Positions 56,565 through 64,000 of a DNA stretch of 64,000 nucleotides are shown piece by piece. Both the position numbers and the translations under genes were made by a program. The notes under the pieces are model-generated. The model was given only the letters and a program-made list of their open reading frames with translations, made no database searches and was not told the origin of the DNA. The DNA is from Mycogone perniciosa (taxonomy: Eukaryota; Ascomycota; Sordariomycetes; Hypocreales; Hypocreaceae): the NCBI GenBank assembly GCA_025331125.1, contig JAOALB010000090.1:62001-126000 (forward strand), in the 5' to 3' direction. The number at the start of each line of letters is the position of its first letter. Position 1 is the stretch's first letter.

Positions 56565-57418
56565 ATGGATATCGATCGTCGTTCGCAGCATCGCTCGAGG
56601 GACGACGACGAAACCGCCGTTCTCGTCCACATGAATCCCGATGAAGAGGCTCTGACGTATTCTGCACAAGGCCCGTCCGGCAGTTCTGGATACCAGGGCC
56701 CATTTTTAGATGCCGCCGACATGGACATCTGCAGAGAACTCGAGGTTCACAGGAGCTCCGCTGAATACTATTTGAATCAATACCTAGAGAATGCGTCTCA
56801 CACATGCCTAGATCTAGACACATTAGACACGTCCCAAGGTAACCACCCGGTGGGGGCTTCGTTTCTCTTTCTCTTTCTTGTTTTTGACAATACATGTTGC
56901 CGCAGATCTCGTCAATACCACAAAGGATCAAGATAGAAGAATGGCACGCATGAAAATCTCACGCGACAGTGCCGTCCGTGACCTTCTCGCCATGGAGACC
57001 ATTCTCGCCCACGCAAAAAACACATCAAGGCGCTCGGAGAACAGCATGTCACGCACGGCCGCTGCCATGTGGTAAATTTCTGTTCTACTATCTATTCAAC
57101 GTCCTGAGCCCCGAGTTTGATCTCGCTAACGTGCCTGGTGTCTCCGGCTATAGTACCGCCGCATGCACTTTGTCTGCCTACATCAGCCCTGTCAGATTCA
57201 TTGCTGGTGCTTCGATCGCTGGTGCTGTTACCGGGGTCGTTTACCTAACTGTGCCTCCAGCTTGGCACTTGGTGCAACAGCGTAATATTGACGATGCACG
57301 GTCTAAAGCGCAGCAGCTGAGGTGCAACATTGAAGCTGGCACAGTCGATGACAGAGGCAGGGATATCTTGAAGCCCTCGCAGTTCAGTTTTCTCAAGTGG
57401 TCTTTTGGTCAGCGTTAG
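56565..57418 (+). CDS. Unknown 234-residue protein with one hydrophobic segment
   Basis: Not recognised. Exons 56565-56838, 56906-57071 and 57154-57418 (introns 67 and 82 nt; both keep frame). The N-terminal ~90 residues are charged and Ser-rich, beginning MDIDRRSQHRSRDDDE, with no signal peptide. The middle is basic and helical (KDQDRRMARMKISRDSAVRD). The last exon opens with a Cys-containing stretch, then a Gly/Ala hydrophobic segment (FIAGASIAGAVTGVVYLTVP, about residues 165-185) and a charged tail. It could be a single-pass membrane protein or a membrane-inserting helix. Divergent from the helical-hairpin gene, hence possibly co-regulated. Confidence 0.7.
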
Positions 57419-57915
57419 GCCTGGGGAGGAGGGATAAGGAGACGGCAAGGAACTACGGGGAATTTATTTTTATTTTATACATAGTCGCTAAATGAGATGC
57501 GGTTCGACAAAGAGTGTTGGCTGCATCTTATACCTGACAATTTCGCTGAAATAGTTTGCGTCCATACTGCTTAGCCACGATACCGAGGTCCGAAGCTGAT
57601 GGATTATTGATTGTCATCACCACGGGTCTATACGGATGCCATTGCTTTGTCCAATTAATCGATCTTCAGTCAGCTGAAAATACAATACTCTTGTTTATTC
57701 GTCGTCCGATACGCCGCCTAATGCTACGAAGTAGCACTGTTGAACAACTATATCGGCAATTACCTGGTTTTAATAGTAGTAGTAGACCAAGCCGAAGGAA
57801 GCAAGTGAGAATCCTACCCACGGACTAAAACATGCCGCGTTCTAAAACGAGAATCCAAAGACCAAACGAAACGTGATGGATGATGGGGCAAAAAAAATCT
57901 CCATAGGCAAAGCGC
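57419..57915. other. About 500-bp intergenic region
   Basis: Nothing supportable between the 234-residue gene and the tRNA terminator. Confidence 0.5.
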
Positions 57916-57922
57916 AAAAAAA
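57916..57922 (-). terminator. Pol III terminator of tRNA-Leu
   Basis: Run of seven T on the minus strand, 8 bases after the tRNA 3' end. Confidence 0.85.
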
Positions 57923-57930
57923 GAATAAAT

Positions 57931-58041
57931 GCGAGCCGTAGGGATCGAACCTACGCGGGCATGCCCATTGCGGATTGGCGAAACGTCCGGAGATCCGGAA
58001 CATACCTAAACACAACGCCTTAACCACTCGGCCAGACTCGC
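57931..58041 (-). tRNA. tRNA-Leu (anticodon UAG) with a 31-nt intron
   Basis: Full cloverleaf on the minus strand: 7-bp acceptor stem (GCGAGTC with GGCTCGC), D arm GCCGAGTGGTTAAGGC, anticodon stem TTGTG pairing with CGCAA, anticodon TAG at 58008-58006, long variable arm GGGC-AT-GCCC typical of leucine/serine tRNAs, and T arm GTAGG-TTCGATC-CCTAC. A 31-nt intron (58004-57974) lies after position 37, the canonical place. The base after the acceptor stem is A, the leucine discriminator. A T-run follows. Confidence 0.95.
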
Positions 58042-58369
58042 TTTTTTGTGCAGATTTCGGGGTAGAGCATGGAACTAATAGCTGGCCCCTGGAATTTATG
58101 TGGGCTCCGTGGAGACGGAAGAAAATAGCAGCCCAAGAACCACGGCTTCAAGTCCTCACCTCACAATCAACAGACCGAATTCATGATTGGGATCCCAAAG
58201 AACTATATATTTTAAAGAGGAAAATATGTCAAGGAAACTATGTGCTCAAAAATGCCTTAAGAAGAGCTCCTTATCATGCACACTTTGTTCAACTCCACGC
58301 TATGATACTCTCATACCATCCGCATCGCCATTTTCCCACTTCTCGGACTTTTTATAAAGAGAATCCCAC
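58042..58369. other. 328-bp intergenic region
   Basis: Between the tRNA 5' end and the G1 peptidase stop. No gene seen. Confidence 0.5.
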
Positions 58370-59104
58370 TTAGTTGCTGCCAATGTAAGTGCAAGTAAGA
58401 TCGTTGCCGCTGATTTCGCAGTCAGTAAGGATATTTTCGCTGCTGTCCTTGATGTCGAGGATGGCAGCGCCGGCAGGGGTGACAGTGCCAGCGGAGCCAG
58501 AGGCAGACGCATCGGTGAAGGTGACTGTGCCGAAGTTGGCAAAGGGGACAAGGTTGTCGCCCTGCGTGAAGTCCTCGACGATCCACTCGGCGTTGGTCTC
58601 GCAGAGAGTAGAGGGAGTGTTGGTGAAGGTATGGGAGACGGTCTGGCCAGTGGTCAAGTTCTCGAGCTTGGCAACTCCCTTGGTCTTGGAGGAGGCATCA
58701 ACGGACATGCGAATCTGGTCGCCGGCGCTGATGCCGAAGTTGTTGAAGCTGTGGGAGAAGTCTGGAATCCACTCGTACCAGGCGTCAAAGCTGCCGTCCC
58801 CGTAGAAGGAGACGCCGGTCTGGAGAATGGCAGTGTTGCAAGTATCGCCATCAATGCCAACCCAGGCGGAGGCTGCAGCATCGCTATCACCAGAGACCTG
58901 CGGGACAGTGATGGTTCCCACAATGCTTTTGAAGCCCTTGCCGATCTGGACAGCGCCGGCCCAGTTGCTTGAGAGCTGGGGGAAAGTTGCGTTCCTCTGG
59001 TTGGGAGAAGAGCGAGCGCCGTTGCGACGACCAAACCTGGGCGTGAGAGAAGGGGCGGCAGCGGCCAGGCCAATGGTGGCAGCGAGAACAGTAGTGTACT
59101 TCAT
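58370..59104 (-). CDS. G1-family glutamic endopeptidase (eqolisin), secreted
   Basis: Acid-active protease of the scytalidoglutamic/aspergilloglutamic peptidase family, found almost only in filamentous fungi. Single exon, 244 residues. Signal peptide (~1-17, ending LAAAAP), a short propeptide, then the mature domain from about SSNWAGAV (residue 45). Catalytic Gln95 lies in TAILQTGV after AWVGIDG, and the catalytic Glu173 in NAEWIVEDF. The beta-sandwich blocks FDAWYEWIPD and FANFGTVTFTDA are present. The propeptide is shorter than in some homologues. Probably induced under acidic conditions as in relatives; no PacC site was assigned. Confidence 0.95.
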   Translation of the reverse strand: MKYTTVLAATIGLAAAAPSLTPRFGRRNGARSSPNQRNATFPQLSSNWAGAVQIGKGFKSIVGTITVPQVSGDSDAAASAWVGIDGDTCNTAILQTGVSFYGDGSFDAWYEWIPDFSHSFNNFGISAGDQIRMSVDASSKTKGVAKLENLTTGQTVSHTFTNTPSTLCETNAEWIVEDFTQGDNLVPFANFGTVTFTDASASGSAGTVTPAGAAILDIKDSSENILTDCEISGNDLTCTYIGSN

Positions 59105-60202
59105 GATTGTGGTTGGTATGTGAACAGGTAATGATGTTTGAGGGAGACGCTATGCTTTGTGAGCTGTGAGCTTGCTGATGAACAAAATGAATGGAAGTGA
59201 GGGGATCAAACTAGATCTTTATACAAAATCCCGACTCGCCAAAAACTTGCCTGACTATATTCAACTCTTCACGGCCATATAACAGGACGTCATGCGCTAT
59301 TCTCTATATCGCAGGCGGGTTCCAAGAGATACCTGTGATAACATAGACAACATCGACCCGAGAAGCCATTTTCGGTCCCAGCGATAAGCCGCTCAGCCTA
59401 TGTCCGTTCAAGAAGAGTGCGAGTCGCAAGACTAGATTCCTAAACATCCTTCAAGCTCCGTGAGGTCTTATCGTCGATGGCCAACTGTAAATCGGTTCAC
59501 CTTCCCTTTTCTAGTCATGTCCGTGATGTCGTGATAGTATCCCGCACATATAGCCAACTTGAGATTGGATCTTTTGAGAGCCGCTGTCGGCTTTTTGAGA
59601 GGCGACGGGAGTGATTGCAGACGGATGCAACTTCACCAACCAGACTCAATGCCTTCACTCCAACTTTGCCTTCACAGCGATGTTCCTCCGTAAATGTGTG
59701 TGTGGGGTCGGATAATTCGGATGTTTCTTGCAGATGACCCAGACGGCATTTACATGAATCGTGCCAAGTCTCGAATCCGCTCCCCAGATGTTTGCTGGGA
59801 TCATCTAAGGCCTTCTCTCGGAGCGGTTAGCTTCTTAGACAAGATCAGTAGGTGGCTCCGACTTGTGACGCTGATAGAGCCGGAGACATTGCCTCGGATT
59901 AACGACTTTTCTGGAAGGTTGTATTGGCGGCACCCAATCTGCCGGGCCCGTCATCACTAAGTGGGATACAGACTATACCATAAGTAATGGTATGGAATGG
60001 AGCTCTTGTTACGGCATGGCGCGTCAGGTTTTGGATTACCCAATTACTCGTACTACTATATAGTATATAAGACATTTAGGGCTAGACATCTTGAATACGC
60101 TTAAATGGCATACGAGTACTACTATGGAGTGAAAACCCGGTGGATTTCCGTAAAGGAGTGCTTATCGTCATACAGTACTCCGTACTCCGTACTTCGTTCC
60201 AG
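59105..60202. other. 1.1-kb intergenic region
   Basis: Promoter of the G1 peptidase on the left, 3' flank of GH125 on the right. Tandem TACTCCGTACTCCGTAC at 60176-60192, just beyond the GH125 stop. No gene. Confidence 0.55.
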
Positions 60203-62395
60203 CTATGCCTTGCAGCCCGCTTGTCCAATTACATACGGGGTATTTTCCTTGAAGATCAACCCAGGCTTTCTTTCTGCTAAATCCAGGATCATCTCAGCAA
60301 AGTAACTATTGGCCCAGGCAAACCAAGGTCGTGTGAAGACACTCGCTTTATAAATATTCACAGCTTCATGGATAAGGCCCAAGCCGCTGGTGTTTTCCAG
60401 AATGAGCGACAGGCGGTCCTTAATCTCCTTGTTATCGTCGGTGCCGAAGATGCCTGAGATTTGACTCATTGGCCAAGGGTATGTGGCATTGACGTGTGGC
60501 CCACTGCGAAACACGGTTAGTCGTCTTGCATCTGAGGCTGAGGGTGATGAGAGTCAGCGAGAAACATACCCGATGCCGCTAAACGACTTGCCAACAGCGT
60601 AGTACGGATTTGCGCGCGAGAACATGGCTTTCTTCGTCTTCACATACGTCGAATCATTTCGTGGTAAGAAGCCAAGGTACGGAAGAGACACCAAGCTCGG
60701 GACGTTGGCATCGTCCATGATATACTGCCCACCATAGCCATTTGTCTCGTAGGCGAAGATACCGTTGGAGGCGCGCGTATGATCCCACACAGCTCTTTTA
60801 ATTGTTGCAGAGTATTTTCGCAGTTGCGTCGAGAGGTCCTTTTGCGTGCCGATCTTGTCGAGCATGTCGGCGACGTAGCCGAGCTCGACAGCCATCATGG
60901 CGTTGTCGGGAGTGATGAAGTCTGAGTTGAAGTGGTCAGCAAAAGAACGCGAATTAATAGGAAATTGTGACTAACTAAAGACGCAAAGGTCATCGGAAGG
61001 TCGGTGACTTGATGCCACAAGCCCATTTGCCTGCTTCGGCTCTCCGTTGCCCTTGTTCGGGACGGGAGGAGAGAGTGCGCCAGACGTTCCGGTCCAGTTG
61101 TAGTAACTAACGAATTCCCAGTCATTAGACCACGAGCTCTGCGATTGTTCGTGAATAACCTTCAGGATCTGGTTCATTGCAGCGTTCCCTAGTGCTGTGT
61201 GAGTAAAAATACCGGAAAGTTGGGGTGTGAAGACGCTTGTTTGCATACAATTGCCGTTGATGAACGATGAGTCCTTGGTGTTGGCGTAGTAAGATCGCGA
61301 GATCTTCAGGAAGCCCGCAAGAGAGTCGAGTTCGTACTGTATAAAAAATGAGTGACTGTAATTCCGTTACTCTCATGAGGAAATGTATCGCACCTTGCAC
61401 TCGAACACCGTCTGGTTGCTCACCGGTCTACAAACAATTAGCAATTTAGTATTGACCAAGGCCATCATAAAGATATAGATGTACTTACGGATTTACCACT
61501 ACTTTGGTCGCCCAGTCCTATCAAAGTCCAAAAAGATCAATTGTTGATCCAGGCACAGAGTTTGGTATAGATTGCGACTCACATTTACAGTCGGTGCAAG
61601 ACCGCTCTCGGGCGGAGGTTGGAAAGAGCCTGGGTGATTTCAATCAGTATTAATCCCGGCGTGAAATATTAAGACGTAAATCTACCGCAATATGGGTACT
61701 GCGAGATATATCGCGATTCAGTATTAATCACTGCTTTGACAAGCGCCTTCAGGTTGTCATCTTGGGGCAGCAGTTTGTATAGGTGGGCAAATTGGTTTCC
61801 AGTGTCGCGAAGCCATTGCGCACTACCAGAGTCTCAGTAAATAGATAACTCAAGGTGAAGGATAGGATCAAGGGATACTAACGTGATGTCCTAGAGGCCC
61901 CAACAAATGTGATTAGCTGACCGGGAATTTCACATTGATAGAGACGAAATCTTCGCTTACACCAGTGATGATAAACGCAAGGTTCAGTTTCGGATCAAAA
62001 TATTTGACTGTAGTGTCCAGGGTGGAGGGGAATGTGTTCTCAAACAATCTGGCGAGATCGGGGTCCTTGAGTCGTGCTTTGATGTCACTGATGACTTTCT
62101 GCGATTTACAGGTATGAGCAGAAGTCGTTGCAGGAAATTGTATTGAAGCACTCACCTCCACTGCCGAGCTGCGGAATGTTCTGCACTCCTCACTAGGCCT
62201 CATGAACGGAAGCTTCAGCGGCCCTGTTGAAAACGGTGCATGTGGCTGCTTCGAGTAATCATTATAGTCAGGGCATGAAGGTGGCGTCCGGTTATGTGCC
62301 TGGAAATCCTGCCAGCCAGCCAGTACCGCTGTGGGGAAGCCGGCCAGCAAACACAGTGTGGCGCTCACAATGCATTGGGTTGAGAAGCGAGGCAT
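60203..62395 (-). CDS. GH125 exo-alpha-1,6-mannosidase, secreted
   Basis: Removes terminal alpha-1,6-linked mannose from mannoproteins or N-glycans. Eleven exons: 62395-62156, 62098-61961, 61890-61883, 61822-61686, 61629-61583, 61517-61489, 61427-61394, 61336-61249, 61188-60976, 60921-60570, 60503-60203; total 528 residues in one frame. Signal peptide ends near VLAGW. Family blocks: RPSEECRTF, LFENTFPSTLDTTVKYF, FIITGDITAQWLRDTGNQF, HRPSDD, ITPDNAMMAVELGYV, YAYETNGYGGQYIMDDANVPSLVSLPYLG (given here only as a landmark near residue 350, read in pieces), and SGLIHEA-like GLGLIHEAV...FAWANSYFAE. Exon 3 is 8 nt long and is needed to build GDITAQWLRD. The first intron (57 nt) lacks a stop. Start at 62395, because an upstream in-frame ATG would bury the signal peptide. 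Confidence 0.92.
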
Positions 62396-63455
62396 CTTGT
62401 GGTGCTGAGATCTCGTGTAAGTCGTGATGGCTTCAACAACGATGGCTTCACATTCAACCACGCAAGAGCTCCTAGAGAGAACATTGGTTGGAACTGCTTC
62501 TGGGTTGCAGTGATCAACATTCTGCTTGCTGATCTCTGTCTTGGACATCCGGTATTTATACGAGTTTGCTACCATACCGTTACACTGAGATGAGTGGGGG
62601 AGCAACATGTGCGATGACCTCCGTCGCTGCTGTGACCGAAATGTGCGGGGAAGTAACCAATTAGATACTAATGGAATGTATAATGCACGCCGAGATTGAG
62701 GAGATTCGGGATTTGGGAGATTCAGGATTTGAGATTCTTACGTGGGGAGTGAACAAAGGATGCATCGTGGGGGATATTGGCGATGTGCCACTGATTAGCA
62801 ATTTGGGGGTTCTGTTTAACCGGATCCTTTTAAGCTTTGAAGGGATTCGGGTTATAGTATTACGAGGTTTATCATTGACCTTTACGATTAGTAGTATGTA
62901 TAATGGGGGATGCAGTATATATCACTTCGTCTTCCTGGGTAGTGACACATACAATGGTTTCCTTGGGTAAATAGGTAAGACATGGAATCGCTGATCCTCC
63001 GGGACAACACCACTGTAGGCTACTACTTGGGGGGTCTAGCTACAGCCACAATGACTTGATTTACAGGTCCGTGTTGAACCGCTCCAATCGCGCACTTATA
63101 ATGTTGAATGCCGATTACGAAGTATATACGGAGGATGAAGTACATAACCCTCATAAATGCCGCCGCCCCGTACGGTGCTACATAATTACAGATGTACGGA
63201 GTACAAAGGATATGAATGCATGTGCGGAATCCTCCGTACCATGAGGAATCAATGGAATTGAACAATGTAGGCAGGCAAACAGACTGATTTGATCCGCAAG
63301 ACTTTAGGCTGCCGTTATAAGCCGCTGTACCGTAATCCGGCCTGACGTGAATATGACGGATAATGTGAGACCAGCCCTTGATTTCTTCTTTTCTACTTCG
63401 TATTGTGTCCAACACTTTGCTGCGTTCGTTGATCCTTGAAAAAATCAGCGTCACG
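62396..63455. other. 1.06-kb intergenic (divergent) region
   Basis: Between the GH125 and macro-domain-like starts. A TACGGAGTAC copy is at 63195-63204. No gene recognised. Confidence 0.5.
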
Positions 63456-64000
63456 ATGGCCTCTCAACCTATTTCAGGCTCTGTGCCTCACATTATTGCC
63501 CTTTGCATGCAGGAACATTTCATCGAAGCCCTACAAGAGGCCATCTCATCATACCAGCTCACACCGTCCGTCTCCTTCACTTTTCATGACTCCGCTTTAT
63601 CCTTCGTCCCTTCGTCCTCGTCGTTTGAAGCCATCGTATCGCCGGCAAACTCATACGGTCGCCTAGACGGCGGCTTTGACGATGCTATTTCACGGGCATT
63701 TTCTCCTCAAGGAGATTACCTCGCACTGACCAGAGCCGCTCAAGCGAAGCTGTATGACGAATGGCGGGGTTTCGCGCCGCCAGGAACTTGCACGATTCTA
63801 CGCATCCCGGACGAGTTCCACGCGCAATCCAAAAATGTCTGGGGGACCAAGTATCTGGCGCTTTGCCCTACGATGCGTGTTCCTCAGGACGTGACGTGGG
63901 ATCGAGAGATTGTGTATGAAAGCATGTGGAGTCTTCTCTGTGCCATTGACAAGCACAACCGATCAGTGCAGACTGGGAAGAGCGAGCCGGGCGAAGAGGA
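63456..64000 (+). CDS. Macro-domain-like protein, 5' part, cut by right edge
   Basis: Starts at the ATG 63456 (ACGATGG context) and stays open to the window end, 181 codons seen. PANSYGRLDGGFDDAISRAF is the macro-domain ligand-loop region in the form found in fungal macro-domain-like (Appr-1''-p-processing-type) proteins. FAPPGTCTILRIP and the VWGTKYLALCPTMRVP block fit the following strands. Expected to bind or process ADP-ribose derivatives in the cytosol or nucleus. The C-terminus lies outside the window. Confidence 0.85.
   Translation, partial: MASQPISGSVPHIIALCMQEHFIEALQEAISSYQLTPSVSFTFHDSALSFVPSSSSFEAIVSPANSYGRLDGGFDDAISRAFSPQGDYLALTRAAQAKLYDEWRGFAPPGTCTILRIPDEFHAQSKNVWGTKYLALCPTMRVPQDVTWDREIVYESMWSLLCAIDKHNRSVQTGKSEPGEE

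Noticed and set aside
1..64000. CRISPR arrays, bacterial operons, ribosome binding sites, rRNA genes
   Set aside because: None seen; the DNA is a fungal nuclear sequence with spliced genes.

Overview
The window is nuclear DNA of a filamentous ascomycete (Pezizomycotina). The genes are split by short GT-AG introns of about 54-105 nt (one of 154 nt). The gene types are typical of these fungi: multimodular NRPS, LaeA-like methyltransferase, Zn2Cys6 and bZIP regulators, G1 glutamic peptidase, GH125 mannosidase and a LysM/CBM18/GH18 chitinase. A hypocrealean, host-associated fungus fits the secreted repertoire, but that is inference. I rebuilt the exon structures by hand from splice signals and reading-frame continuity. 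No transcripts or database searches were available.

Layout. 1-5.3 kb: the 5' part of an NRPS on the minus strand that leaves the window at the left edge (C-remnant, A1, T, C, A2). 8.3-9.7 kb: a bZIP factor. 9.7-15 kb: gene-poor DNA with a foldback element. 15.0-16.6 kb: a secreted M20-type amidohydrolase. 18.4-20.1 kb: a nine-exon LaeA-like methyltransferase. 21.3-22.6 kb: a nucleoside hydrolase. 24.8-25.7 kb: a free-standing AlaX-type tRNA editing hydrolase. 26.2-39.0 kb: a metabolic neighbourhood of aldehyde dehydrogenase, SDR, isopropylmalate-dehydrogenase paralogue, Dal5-like MFS transporter, Zn2Cys6 regulator, a small orphan gene and an amidase. 39.9-40.3 kb: a small cysteine-rich secreted protein. 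40.3-44.0 kb: AT-rich, repeat-bearing DNA with a candidate solo LTR and a long foldback element. 44.0-45.1 kb: a probable GPI-anchored protein.

45.6-57.4 kb is the most interesting block. It has a 1370-residue killer-toxin-like (subgroup C) chitinase, a divergently transcribed secreted protein, a 2EXR protein, a LysM-WSC secreted protein, a 484-residue helical protein with a hydrophobic hairpin, and a 234-residue protein with one Gly/Ala-rich hydrophobic segment. After it come an intron-containing tRNA-Leu(UAG), a G1 peptidase, an 11-exon GH125 exo-alpha-1,6-mannosidase with an 8-nt microexon, and the start of a macro-domain-like gene cut by the right edge.

How the genes may work together. 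The chitinase, LysM-WSC protein, secreted protein, G1 peptidase and GH125 enzyme all act outside the cell or in the secretory path, on chitin, protein and mannan. The 26-39 kb block looks like uptake, amide cleavage and oxidation of a small carboxylate or amide under its own regulator. Throughout the non-coding DNA a short motif, TACGGAGTA / TACTCCGTA, recurs dozens of times. I found it in none of the coding exons I modelled, and it sits at the outer ends of the two foldback elements.
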